A stretch of 64,000 nucleotides of DNA, taken from a virus. Positions 25,994 through 34,271 of the stretch are shown here, one piece after another. Within the stretch, counting starts at the first letter, position 1; each line of letters starts with the position of its first letter. Position numbers and translations under genes: made by a program. Location of the stretch: the IMG/VR virus record IMGVR_UViG_3300036715_001865, positions 1 through 64,000 of that record. One strand, given 5' to 3'. Under the pieces are notes generated by a model. That model saw only the letters and a list, made by a program, of their open reading frames with translations, had not been told where the DNA came from and did not search any database.

Positions 25994-26500
25994 TTATTCG
26001 TACTCAATAGGAATTAAGTCAGGGGTAACTATTTCATCAAACCCTTCAACTAATGTTGGGTATTTGTAACTTTCATATTGTTGAATCACTGAACGATCAG
26101 GTATACACTTATCCCCTCGAGTACTCTGTCTACTAATCAACTCATCCAACTCCACGTCAAATTTTATACCCACAATCAAATATCCAGCCTTTTTGGCCGC
26201 ATCAATAAAAGGTTTTCTTCTTTTAGGAGTCAAGTTGGTATTGTCAACAAATACATCAGATTGACTTTGGATATGTTTATTAAACTCATCCCAGGCTCTG
26301 GACATAAATGTAGGATCTTCGCCAGCAAGTTTCCAAGCTCTATTGTAATCGGTTGGATCATACCAATCCAACCGAAGGTTATCCCAAGAAAAATGAGCAA
26401 TAGATGGTATCAGATTATTCAACATTTCAAATGTTGTAGATTTTCCTGAACCAGATGGTCCTGCTGCTATGTATAATACTGGTTGTATAGTAAGTGCCAT
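25994..26500 (-). CDS. P-loop kinase, polynucleotide-kinase-like
   Basis: 168 residues. Walker A is GPSGSGKS (14-21), then a lid/substrate region (SWDNLRLDW), VFVDNTNLTPKRRKPF (Walker-B-like VFVDNT with a basic stretch) and STRGDKCIPDRSVIQQYESY, typical of T4 PseT-like 5'-kinases and related AAA_33 kinases. The length fits a kinase domain without the phosphatase half of T4 Pnk. It may repair RNA or DNA 5' ends, and could work with the RlaP-like nucleotidyltransferase. GGAG precedes ATG 26500. Confidence 0.85.
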   Translation of the reverse strand: MALTIQPVLYIAAGPSGSGKSTTFEMLNNLIPSIAHFSWDNLRLDWYDPTDYNRAWKLAGEDPTFMSRAWDEFNKHIQSQSDVFVDNTNLTPKRRKPFIDAAKKAGYLIVGIKFDVELDELISRQSTRGDKCIPDRSVIQQYESYKYPTLVEGFDEIVTPDLIPIEYE

Positions 26501-26560
26501 TTATAATTCTCCATTTTATAAATTGATATTATACAACAACACTTTATTCAAATCAACGTT

Positions 26561-28132
26561 TTAACCCATAAGCATATAATCTGGCTCATAACTAGTTTCC
26601 CAAGCATCTACCCCACTATTATTCATATATGCGTGTACATATAATTTATTATATGCAGCCTGTTCAAATGTTGCTATCTCTTCTAATATACGAGACACTA
26701 TTAATGTGGCAGATATTAAGTCATCTGTTCCTCCAATTTTTGCAGCATATGCATTACCCTTTCTAACATACTGCTTCATTTCACCTACTAACACCTTCGA
26801 CTTTATAGTCATATTGTTTCGCTCAACCATTTCTTTCACTGCTAAACAGGCTTTCATTTTTGATTTACCAGTGGTGGCCATTCCTTTACGCTTTGCCCCA
26901 TCTTCAGAAATGAATTCAGCTGTCTCAGGTGGACGATCATCAGCTTCAAATAACGCAATAATACCTTCACCTACACCATTATTTTCCACAGAAAAATATA
27001 CTGTTGATTGAGCCTTTTCATATATTGCTAATATTTTTTTCAATTGGTGGTAAGCTTGTACAGAAGATAATGTGTTTGATCTCCACTCTGCTACTTGAAC
27101 CATCCCTGGAAAATCAAATACTACAAATGAAGTATAATCTTCGCCTGTTCCTGTAGCTGGATCCATCCCCAATATATAAGTACCATTTTGTACTGGTGGT
27201 GAAAAGAATATAATGTCACTAATAGTCCCATATGGACGAATACGTTGTATATCTTTAGTAATACCTTGCATAATTACAGTATCAAACAACAATGGATCAC
27301 TTGAAATAAATTCACACAGATATTCCTGTCTCCATTTGATGTCGCCAATTTTTGCAATTTCTTGCTTTTGAAATGTCTCATCTCGACCTGGAGGCTCATC
27401 CCAAGCAACAAACACTGGAGTAAATCCATTGGTTCCAACTTCAGTATCAACATCCGAATCCATTGGAATGGATGCGCCTCTCCACAATTGTGCAAATAAA
27501 TTACTATCTCCATTTGGAGTAGATGCAATTATACAAGATCCTCCTGTTGCCAACGTAGGTGCCATAGATGTCCAAAAGGCTTCTTGTACTTGGTCTCTAA
27601 CAAAAGCAAACTCATCCAAGAACAGTAATGATATAGATAAACCACGACCAGAGTTTTCTGAAGTTGCTGTTGAAATAATACGAGAACCATTATCAAATCC
27701 GATAGCATGTTTGTTATACCCATCATCATTTAAACCTGGTTTTAACCAATGTGGCAAATGTTCATACATGAATTTGATACGTAATATCATCTCCATTGCA
27801 TTATCATTTTTATTTGAAGCAATCAAAACAGTTTTATCAAAGTGGAATATAGCAAACCACAACAAAAATGCTGATGATACTTGAGACTTACCTACCTGAC
27901 GAGACGCTAATGTAATAACTAGTTTGTTTTCTTGGAATGCAGTTAACATCCTTTCTTGATAAGGATATAATGCAAATGGAATGTTACCCCGTACAGGGTG
28001 TTGAATTTGACAATAATGTTTGATAAAATATATAGCACTTTCAGAACATCGTCTTAATTCAGTTATTTGGTCTATATTATATTCATGTTGTTCGTTTGCT
28101 TTTTTTAAAAATGGATTCTTACTTGAGGCCAT
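26561..28132 (-). CDS. 17: gp17 terminase large subunit
   Basis: 523 residues. The ATPase motor has Walker A SRQVGKS (77-83, as in T4 SRQxGKT/S), Walker [11 protein letters not shown] and the coupling motif ASTPNGD. The nuclease domain has the RNase-H-like acidic residues [23 protein letters not shown] and GGTDDLISA. It cuts concatemers and pumps DNA through the gp20 portal. No inteins or insertions are visible. AGGAG precedes the start, and the gp16 gene lies directly upstream. Confidence 0.97.
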   Translation of the reverse strand: MASSKNPFLKKANEQHEYNIDQITELRRCSESAIYFIKHYCQIQHPVRGNIPFALYPYQERMLTAFQENKLVITLASRQVGKSQVSSAFLLWFAIFHFDKTVLIASNKNDNAMEMILRIKFMYEHLPHWLKPGLNDDGYNKHAIGFDNGSRIISTATSENSGRGLSISLLFLDEFAFVRDQVQEAFWTSMAPTLATGGSCIIASTPNGDSNLFAQLWRGASIPMDSDVDTEVGTNGFTPVFVAWDEPPGRDETFQKQEIAKIGDIKWRQEYLCEFISSDPLLFDTVIMQGITKDIQRIRPYGTISDIIFFSPPVQNGTYILGMDPATGTGEDYTSFVVFDFPGMVQVAEWRSNTLSSVQAYHQLKKILAIYEKAQSTVYFSVENNGVGEGIIALFEADDRPPETAEFISEDGAKRKGMATTGKSKMKACLAVKEMVERNNMTIKSKVLVGEMKQYVRKGNAYAAKIGGTDDLISATLIVSRILEEIATFEQAAYNKLYVHAYMNNSGVDAWETSYEPDYMLMG

Positions 28133-28159
28133 TTAGTATCTCCTACATAGTTATTACCA

Positions 28160-28167
28160 TATTTATT
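28160..28167 (-). promoter_or_regulatory. Late promoter variant AATAAATA
   Basis: AATAAATA on the minus strand, 28 nt before gene 17. Confidence 0.4.
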
Positions 28168-28196
28168 ACTAAAAATCAAGGAGATACCCAATTGCA

Positions 28197-28646
28197 CTAT
28201 TTACTATCGATCACTGGAGCCATAAACGCTCTTAGTAGTTCATTTCGGTCAGCTAACACACTGTCACCCATAATTAGAGTATTGTTTATAGTTCCAGTAT
28301 TTTTATTAGGAGTAAGTTTGTCTTTGTGTTCTTTCATCATTCTACGCTCTCTGGTTGCACCCAATGCAACACTTAACATTGTTGCAGTCACTTCGCCCAC
28401 CCGAGCTTTATATTTTCCTTCGACCATATCCATAGTATCTGCAATGTTTAACACTTGTCCCATGGCGGTATTGTAAATCTCTTCTAGGTTGCCTTCTATC
28501 TCATTATCTTTTTCATCATAATCAATGGCTGGAGTTAATTCAACCGGAACAACTTCTCTATATTCAGCGACTGTAGTACCAACTTCAATTCCAAATACAT
28601 CCTCCAATGGATGAGCAATTGTTTTTTCTTTTGCTATAATGTTCAT
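28197..28646 (-). CDS. 16: gp16 terminase small subunit
   Basis: 149 residues (T4 gp16: 164). The central helical region (NLEEIYNTAMGQVLNIADTM, then ARVGEVTATMLSVALGATRE) corresponds to the coiled-coil oligomerisation part of T4 gp16. It recognises phage DNA and stimulates gp17. The position immediately before gene 17 and an exact late promoter 27 nt upstream support the call. Confidence 0.88.
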   Translation of the reverse strand: MNIIAKEKTIAHPLEDVFGIEVGTTVAEYREVVPVELTPAIDYDEKDNEIEGNLEEIYNTAMGQVLNIADTMDMVEGKYKARVGEVTATMLSVALGATRERRMMKEHKDKLTPNKNTGTINNTLIMGDSVLADRNELLRAFMAPVIDSK

Positions 28647-28672
28647 AATATTTACCCTGTTTAGTATAACCG

Positions 28673-28680
28673 TATTTATA
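28673..28680 (-). promoter_or_regulatory. Late promoter core TATAAATA
   Basis: Exact core, 27 nt before gene 16. Confidence 0.7.
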
Positions 28681-28690
28681 CCTATAATTT

Positions 28691-29131
28691 TTAACGAAAA
28701 ATGTCACCTTCAGATATTACCCGAAATGTCATATGATGTTGCTTACACCAAGCTGTTGCTGCTTCCCACTTAGCTTGATTAACAGCATATGTTAGATTTT
28801 CATACAATTTTGTCTTCGGATTCTTTGATTTCGATATTTTTGTTTGGGCTAAAGGCTTAACTTCAATCAACTCTCGTAATACCTCCCCATCCTTATTAAC
28901 ATATTCAATCCAATAATCCGGATAATAATGATGTATCTTTCTATCTGTGGGTTTGATATATGGAATTTTTATTTCTTCACTTGCCCACCGCAAAATTCTG
29001 GGATTAGTATCAAAAAAAGTATGTGTTGACAACTCCCAACTGGACATATACCGAATCTTAGTTACATCACCAATATACTTATCTGGGTGTTTAGGGGTAT
29101 AATAGCCCTGTACAAATCTACTTTTAGCCAT
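28691..29131 (-). CDS. 4: gp4 head completion protein (PD-(D/E)XK fold)
   Basis: 146 residues (T4 gp4: 150). The nuclease-like core is HHYYPDYWIEY...ELIEVKP (about 75-100), the TnsA-like D...ExK arrangement, preceded by the conserved GDVTKIRYMSSWELSTHTFFDTNP. T4 gp4 is needed to complete filled heads before tail joining. It starts 2 nt after the stop of the upstream tail gene, so it is coupled. Confidence 0.92.
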   Translation of the reverse strand: MAKSRFVQGYYTPKHPDKYIGDVTKIRYMSSWELSTHTFFDTNPRILRWASEEIKIPYIKPTDRKIHHYYPDYWIEYVNKDGEVLRELIEVKPLAQTKISKSKNPKTKLYENLTYAVNQAKWEAATAWCKQHHMTFRVISEGDIFR

Positions 29132-29133
29132 AA

Positions 29134-30537
29134 TTAAAATAAACCCGATGTGAAGCTACTAATTGTTCCACTTATACCTTCAATTCCATTCATTAGTCCG
29201 CCTTTACTGCTTGTATTTTGAGGAGACATTGGATTACAAGACTCTTGACCTGTAGTAGGTGTACCATATGGATTAATTCCTTTTGAATTTGGACCTTGAG
29301 TTGAAGATGCATCATCATTATAACGCAATTGGTACACAGCATCACTTTGTGCTCCTCTGAATAGGTCATCTAAATCTTTCATGGACTTAGTTTCAACATA
29401 TACAGAATCATATACAAAGGTTATACCTAATTCACTCCCTTCATTACTAATTGACATATCCACATCGTCAGGCATTAATTGTGTAATTTTAGGATTCAAA
29501 AAATGGTATACATTGACCATTAATCCATAGTCATACACATGATATAATATTATTTCCTTGAAAACACCCTGTTTATTGTCATTATTTAATGGTCCGATGG
29601 ATGCAGCATACTTGTTTGATGTAGCCTGATCACCACCAGATTTAGATAATGTATTATCCTTAAAACTCATACCTAACTGCTCAAATGAATCTTGTGTTGA
29701 TGCTGTTTCTGGTGACATATTTGAAATAGGAGTCATTGCCTTCAAATAAGCTGTATAAAAGGCTGTGGTATTGTTTAATATATCATCATGAAATGTCATA
29801 CTCATTTCTTCAAATTCAGACTTAATAATCACTTTGGTTCTAAAATTATAGAAATTAACATTTTCTGTTTGGTAAGTGATTTTAGGACGAGACGACTTTT
29901 TTACAACAAATGCCATCCCCCTCATAATACTATCCAATTCACTATAACCTGCAGCAGTAATAAATTGTACCATGAATAAAAATTTATACTTAGGCGCTCT
30001 AGCAATCATATCAACAGCATATGGAGATGCTTCACATCTTGGGGTAAGAGCATTCAGCCTATCATCTCCTGGAGTGTAAATACCTCTGGCCAATCTTTCT
30101 AAGTCTTGAAAATCCTGAAGATAATAAGGGATATCAGTAATTTTAAAATGACCTTGTTGAACCTGTTGAAATACTTGCTTAGCCTGTCCCCAAGCTCTAT
30201 TAGCTACATCTGGATTGAAATCTTGTAATGTTTGTATCACTGTTGGTGAAATACCTAAGTGATCCAATATCCAATTAGCTCCTTGGTCAACACTATCTCC
30301 AATTGTTGATGGTAGTGCTCCACACCCAGTTCTAATAGAGTTTGATACACTTGCTATTGTTCGCAACCCTGTTCCTATTGCTCCAGCACCAACACTGTTT
30401 AAAACCTCCAAATCACCAATTTTTCCAATTGAATTAATGGTATTTCTACGGTCAGATACAGCTGAACCAATATCAGCACTACTCTTGGCAGCGAATGCGG
30501 CAGGACACGGCTTTACGCTAAAATTTCTTGGATCCAT
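29134..30537 (-). CDS. Tail-tube initiator / tube-like baseplate protein (gp48/gp54 type)
   Basis: 467 residues from ATG 30537, chosen because AAGGA precedes it by 6 nt while ATG 30555 sits against the promoter. A hydrophilic N-terminus (about 1-150) includes SVDQGANWILDHLGISPTV. The middle (about 190-290: YKFLFMVQFI, KKSSRPKITYQTENVNFYNF, EEMSMTFHDD) has the tail-tube fold pattern of gp19/gp48/gp54. The C-terminus is rich in G, S and N. A diverged partial copy of its residues 76-121 lies at 32283-32424. The exact T4 counterpart is uncertain. Confidence 0.6.
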   Translation of the reverse strand: MDPRNFSVKPCPAAFAAKSSADIGSAVSDRRNTINSIGKIGDLEVLNSVGAGAIGTGLRTIASVSNSIRTGCGALPSTIGDSVDQGANWILDHLGISPTVIQTLQDFNPDVANRAWGQAKQVFQQVQQGHFKITDIPYYLQDFQDLERLARGIYTPGDDRLNALTPRCEASPYAVDMIARAPKYKFLFMVQFITAAGYSELDSIMRGMAFVVKKSSRPKITYQTENVNFYNFRTKVIIKSEFEEMSMTFHDDILNNTTAFYTAYLKAMTPISNMSPETASTQDSFEQLGMSFKDNTLSKSGGDQATSNKYAASIGPLNNDNKQGVFKEIILYHVYDYGLMVNVYHFLNPKITQLMPDDVDMSISNEGSELGITFVYDSVYVETKSMKDLDDLFRGAQSDAVYQLRYNDDASSTQGPNSKGINPYGTPTTGQESCNPMSPQNTSSKGGLMNGIEGISGTISSFTSGLF

Positions 30538-30560
30538 ATTAATTCCTTGTTTCATTTAGG

Positions 30561-30568
30561 TATTTATA
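30561..30568 (-). promoter_or_regulatory. Late promoter core TATAAATA
   Basis: Exact core, 24 nt before the tube-initiator-like gene, just downstream of a terminator. Confidence 0.7.
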
Positions 30569-30594
30569 TAAAGTACTATTCGCAAATTTCACAC

Positions 30595-30628
30595 AAAAAA
30601 ATACCCCGACCAGCGGGGTATTTTTTTT
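30595..30628. terminator. Bidirectional terminator after homing endonuclease 1
   Basis: ATACCCCG pairs with CGGGGTAT across 5 nt, flanked by A6 and T8 tracts. It isolates the endonuclease transcript from the tail gene. Confidence 0.9.
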
Positions 30629-30656
30629 GCAAAAGTAAACGTATATTTAATTGTTG

Positions 30657-32213
30657 TTATACAACAGAGCTATTGTTGATAGTATATTTTCGTTTCCCAC
30701 AATCCCATATACGCAATATTCCGTTATTATTACAGTTAACGGTTTCAGATAATGTTGGGTCAAAGTGTTTCAATAACTTTTGTAAGTTTTTGCGTCTATA
30801 GTTAAATTTATGAAACCTATTATAACCATCCGGACTATAATAATAGTCTGGTGGTAAAATACTATCTAATACAAATCCAGTTTTTTCATATAACTGTCCA
30901 TTACTCCACCGGTTATCAGCAAAACTAATAATTTGTGTCCAATTGTGTGATTGTTTAAAGTGTGTTAATATTTTTGAAAACCCTCCCACCACAGTACAAG
31001 ATGTAGCATACCTATTCAAACAAAAAATATTATTTGGTTGTTTAATAAAGGCCATAGCAGCTACTAATGTGCCACCACACTCCAACCCATATGTTATGCT
31101 TCCAGGGCCATCCCCTTGGATATGATGCTCCTCAAAAAATTGTTTTTTTTGATGCTTATCTAATTGGACAACAGTTGTTTTCCGGGCAAACAATTTATGG
31201 ATATGTGCGAAACCCAGTAAATGCATCAATTTGTTGACAACTTGACGTTTTCGCTGTTTCCACTCGTCTTCATAAATAGTTAATAATTGAATACCTTGTT
31301 GTTGACACATATCATGCTTGTGTTTATGATAATGTCTATCTTTTCCTTTTTGTTCACTGTGCCAATATAACCCACAATATTCAATTGCTAAGTTAAACTG
31401 TGGAATATAGATATCCAATTCTAATGGTGATATGATAGTTCTGGTATTAACAACATGCTCAATGTCACAATCTATTAACAGTTGGGACAGTTGCTTGTGC
31501 CCTCCTGACATTCCATAATATTTTGTTTCAATACCATACTTTCTCATATAATTACAAACTGTGGGAACTCCTCCAGTCAACTTCAACTCTTCAGCTATCA
31601 GAGTCAACGATTTCTTATTAGTTAAATGTTGGTCCGTTAGCCAATCAATATTCTGTAATTTTGTTAATGATATTGGATCAATCCATCTATGGGATATATT
31701 TTGAACACCATATTTCAACTGCCAAGTACTAATTCTTTTATTGGTTCGTTGAGTGATATCATTTTGAGTGTACGGATGTAGTAATCTATATTGTTGGGTG
31801 GAGTGTTTTCCTTGGGCGGAAGCTAGGTAATTAGTATGTCCAAATTTATTCAGGTTGGTAATTTTTCTTGCCTGTGTTCCTTTTTTTGTTGCAGCAATCA
31901 ACATCTGAGGGGACTGTTTCCACAACATCCCTGACTGTACCTTAATAGGATCTTTTGATGCACACTGGACACAACAATATTTATTATATTGTTTTTTATC
32001 AGTCTTCCATTTTACCAGAATTGAACAAGATGGGGCAGAACAAATTGGTAAATTATCACCATGTATTATATGCCATAACCTTTGTTGCAATGAACTGTTT
32101 GTTGGTAAAAAATTAGTCTGTTCGATAACCTGTTGCTTAATATGAGCATTGGTTTTTTTTAGATTTAATTCATTCCCATGTTGTTGCCATATTATTGCCT
32201 CTTCCTTTGTCAC
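30657..32213 (-). CDS. Homing endonuclease 1: KRYG-type repeats, Vsr-like nuclease, Mom/GNAT-like C-domain
   Basis: 518 residues, GTG start at 32213. Order: an N-terminal zinc-ribbon-like region (CSAPSCSILVKW, YCCVQCASKD), a repeat of the KxGHTNYLASAQGK type, a helix-turn-helix-like DNA-binding part, a Vsr-like (EDxHD) nuclease at about 250-315 (ELDIYIPQ, AIEYCGLYWHSE, ITIYEDEW), and a C-terminal domain from about 355. The C-domain has HIQGDGPG, GGFSKILTHF, ISFADNRWSNGQLYEKTGF, PDYYYS and RIWDCG. That pattern resembles Mom-type GNAT proteins. It sits between tail genes with its own terminator and a ribosome-site hairpin. Close paralogue of endonuclease 3. Confidence 0.85.
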   Translation of the reverse strand: MTKEEAIIWQQHGNELNLKKTNAHIKQQVIEQTNFLPTNSSLQQRLWHIIHGDNLPICSAPSCSILVKWKTDKKQYNKYCCVQCASKDPIKVQSGMLWKQSPQMLIAATKKGTQARKITNLNKFGHTNYLASAQGKHSTQQYRLLHPYTQNDITQRTNKRISTWQLKYGVQNISHRWIDPISLTKLQNIDWLTDQHLTNKKSLTLIAEELKLTGGVPTVCNYMRKYGIETKYYGMSGGHKQLSQLLIDCDIEHVVNTRTIISPLELDIYIPQFNLAIEYCGLYWHSEQKGKDRHYHKHKHDMCQQQGIQLLTIYEDEWKQRKRQVVNKLMHLLGFAHIHKLFARKTTVVQLDKHQKKQFFEEHHIQGDGPGSITYGLECGGTLVAAMAFIKQPNNIFCLNRYATSCTVVGGFSKILTHFKQSHNWTQIISFADNRWSNGQLYEKTGFVLDSILPPDYYYSPDGYNRFHKFNYRRKNLQKLLKHFDPTLSETVNCNNNGILRIWDCGKRKYTINNSSVV

Positions 32214-32214
32214 A

Positions 32215-32244
32215 AAAATAACTCCTAATTAAAGGAGTTATTTT
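32215..32244 (-). promoter_or_regulatory. Ribosome-site-hiding hairpin before endonuclease 1
   Basis: AAAATAACTCC pairs with GGAGTTATTTT across 8 nt. The GGAG in the 3' arm is the Shine-Dalgarno, 8 nt before the GTG start, so the folded RNA blocks initiation. Confidence 0.75.
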
Positions 32245-32259
32245 AACACAAATACAACA

Positions 32260-32290
32260 TATAATCAACAGATTATATTTTACCTGCCCC
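32260..32290. repeat. Duplicated gp19 3'-end flank, copy 2
   Basis: The stretch containing ATAATCAACAGATTATATTT then TACCTG matches 33610-33642 at the gp19 stop codon (ATAATCAACTGATTAAATTT then TACCTG), with few mismatches. The two copies bracket endonuclease 2 and the tail-gene fragment. Confidence 0.8.
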
Positions 32291-32424
32291 CAAGCTCTAT
32301 TTGCCACATCTGGATTAAAATCCTGTAATGTTTGTATCACTGTGGGTGATATACCTAAATGGTCTAATATCCAATTTGCTCCTTGGTCCACGCTATCTCC
32401 AATAGATGAAGGTAATGCCCCACA
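32283..32424 (-). pseudogene. Fragment of a diverged tube-initiator-like gene
   Basis: About 141 bp match 30183-30323 of the intact tail gene. By eye there are about 18 mismatches, yet the encoded stretch (ALPSSIGDSVDQGANWIL onward to ANRAWGQ) differs at one residue only. The fragment has no start or continuation and is read partly out of frame by the end of endonuclease 2. It is a captured piece of a homologous gene from a related phage, not a recent copy of the local gene. Confidence 0.88.
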
Positions 32425-33527
32425 AAATCTGATTCCCACATAACAACCAGATTATAACCTAGTGATTTTATTAGGTTTTCTCTTTCGATAGTTTTTTGGT
32501 ATAGCTCGCCCATTGATTTTCCATTCACTTCATTAATTTCATTTGGTGGATAAATTATTGGATTTCCGTGCCAATAATCACCATGAAACTCATAGATTGT
32601 ATTTGTTTCTTCACAGTACCCATCAGCTCTATATCTAGTAGATGGTATTTTCCACTCAGATATTATCTCATAATCTTGTTGAGTTAGCCAGAGTTGGCAC
32701 TTATATGAACTCCAAAAATATTGTCTAATTTCAATTTCGTAATGTCGTAAGTGTGAAAGTATAGTTCCATATGTAATAACATCTAATTCACTGGCAATTT
32801 GAGTAGCAGTTTTGTTTTGTGTAATGTATTGATCAAATAACCAATTATAATCCTCTATTAATGGGAGAATATCCACCATATGTTGTTGACTAGCATGTTT
32901 AACACCATATTTCAATATATTATTATTTGCCCTTTTATTTTTAATTTCTTGTGTTTGTGATGCTCTTATTACCCCATATTTTTTCATATGAGTGGAGGTT
33001 ATAGCATCCTGTACTTGCTTTGTTTGTACTGGAAATACTGTACCATACTTTATCATACAAGTATTATTTCTTTTTTGTCTAACAATAGGGCTTTGTGATG
33101 AATGATGTACACCATATTTCTTTAGATTAGTAGCTACTGTGTTTACTTTCCCACTAGCTGATTGGGCAGCATATTCTACACCATACCTCTCTATCATTGT
33201 TTGTTTTTGTTTTTGTTGTATCAGATCAGAAGACATAGGATTTTTTGTCCCATATCTAATTAAATTGGTAGCAGCTGCTTTGTCTTTTAATTGTGCTGAT
33301 TGCATTGGATTTTCAACACCATACCTCTTTACCATTGTTTGTTTTTGTTTTGCTTGTTGAGATAACTTATCTTGCTTTGCACAACTAGCACTACAATATG
33401 TATTAAATTGTCCCCCAGTAGCCACATTTCTCCATTTTACCTCAGTAGGACACATTTTACACAACACAGGATATGTCTTATGGTGTTTATCTAACCAACC
33501 TTGTTGAATATCAGATATCTTTTTCAT
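32364..33527 (-). CDS. Homing endonuclease 2: KRYG repeats and Vsr-like nuclease, no Mom/GNAT domain
   Basis: 387 residues from ATG 33527 (TTG 33539 possible). A zinc-ribbon (CKMCPTEVKW, YCSASCAKQD) is followed by five KRYGVxxxxQS-type repeats (about 65-205). A helix-turn-helix-like stretch and a Vsr-like nuclease (about 285-370: YRADGY, YEFHGDYWHGNP, LGYNLVVMWESDF) follow. The last 18 or so residues are out-of-frame reading of the tail-gene fragment, so the natural C-terminus is near VMWESDF. The ribosome-site hairpin upstream points to an ATG at 33564 in another frame that stops after 17 codons, suggesting an N-terminal frameshift. Confidence 0.8.
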   Translation of the reverse strand: MKKISDIQQGWLDKHHKTYPVLCKMCPTEVKWRNVATGGQFNTYCSASCAKQDKLSQQAKQKQTMVKRYGVENPMQSAQLKDKAAATNLIRYGTKNPMSSDLIQQKQKQTMIERYGVEYAAQSASGKVNTVATNLKKYGVHHSSQSPIVRQKRNNTCMIKYGTVFPVQTKQVQDAITSTHMKKYGVIRASQTQEIKNKRANNNILKYGVKHASQQHMVDILPLIEDYNWLFDQYITQNKTATQIASELDVITYGTILSHLRHYEIEIRQYFWSSYKCQLWLTQQDYEIISEWKIPSTRYRADGYCEETNTIYEFHGDYWHGNPIIYPPNEINEVNGKSMGELYQKTIERENLIKSLGYNLVVMWESDFVGHYLHLLEIAWTKEQIGY

Positions 33528-33564
33528 AGTCCCAACCAACTGCTAATTTGTGTACCCTAGACAT

Positions 33565-33592
33565 AATAAACTCCTATTGAAAGGAGTTTATT
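33565..33592 (-). promoter_or_regulatory. Ribosome-site-hiding hairpin before endonuclease 2
   Basis: AATAAACTCC pairs perfectly with GGAGTTTATT across 8 nt. GGAG lies 6 nt before ATG 33564. Same design as at endonucleases 1, 3 and 4; it could also act as a terminator for gp19. Confidence 0.7.
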
Positions 33593-33609
33593 ATAAACCA
33601 CATAAGTAA

Positions 33610-33642
33610 AATAATCAACTGATTAAATTTTACCTGCACCCC
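33610..33642. repeat. gp19 3'-end flank, copy 1
   Basis: End of gene 19 (codons for Gly-Ala-Gly-Lys-Ile and stop) plus downstream bases, repeated at 32260-32290. It marks the insertion boundary of the endonuclease 2 cassette. Confidence 0.8.
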
Positions 33643-34210
33643 CTGTAGCAATCCCCGGACCCTGTGAATATCCTCCAAGTACTTGTCTTGCATGGTCAAA
33701 ACTGATTACAACAGCTAGTTCAACTGGATCACCTGTTTCATATGCCAACTCTGCATAATCAATACTTTCAATCCAACAACCTTCAATTGTCCATTTTTCA
33801 ATCACTTGATCATTACCATCTAACATATCTAAGTAACTAACAAACTTATATAATGAACCTTCCCCAGCAGCCGCGAGCCATTGACCTTCAGCCCCAATTA
33901 ACCACTGTTGTTTTTGTTCCTGTGCTTGTAATACTCGAGATGCAGTTCCAGTAACATCATCTTGAATCGTAAGGTTCATTGGTTCCCACGAATGTTTACC
34001 AGCAATATATGAAATTGAGTTATAACGATGCAATGTTATTTTCTCATGTTTTAATTGTGGTCTACTAACCTTTGTTGTTTGCATAGATATTGGCTGACTA
34101 TCTGTTCCACCACCCATGTTCGCAAAGGTGATTCTCCATCTATTTTTGTGTTTTGGGTGTAGGATACCTGTTCCAACACCTGGAATCCCTATATCATTAA
34201 TTGTTGACAT
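33623..34210 (-). CDS. 19: gp19 tail tube protein
   Basis: 195 residues (T4 gp19: 163). Tail-tube pattern: HKNRWRITFANMG near the N-terminus, VSRPQLKHEKITLHRYNSISY, EPMNLTIQDDV, and IEGCWIESIDYAELAYETGDPVELAV. It polymerises as the inner tube inside the gp18 sheath. Ribosome site AGGAG and an exact late promoter 28 nt upstream are present. Endonuclease genes lie on both sides, between it and gp18 and between it and the tube initiator. Confidence 0.95.
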   Translation of the reverse strand: MSTINDIGIPGVGTGILHPKHKNRWRITFANMGGGTDSQPISMQTTKVSRPQLKHEKITLHRYNSISYIAGKHSWEPMNLTIQDDVTGTASRVLQAQEQKQQWLIGAEGQWLAAAGEGSLYKFVSYLDMLDGNDQVIEKWTIEGCWIESIDYAELAYETGDPVELAVVISFDHARQVLGGYSQGPGIATGGAGKI

Positions 34211-34237
34211 GAATTATATCTCCTAATTTGTTTATTA

Positions 34238-34245
34238 TATTTATA
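34238..34245 (-). promoter_or_regulatory. Late promoter core TATAAATA
   Basis: Exact core, 28 nt before gene 19. Confidence 0.75.
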
Positions 34246-34271
34246 CAAACGAGGGTATTATAATACAAAAA

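Noticed and set aside
32170-32439. An 89-codon minus-strand ORF containing the tail-gene fragment
   Set aside because: Its start lies inside endonuclease 2 and its end reads into the leader of endonuclease 1. Only the 46-residue middle is related to a real gene, so it is a chimera across insertion junctions.
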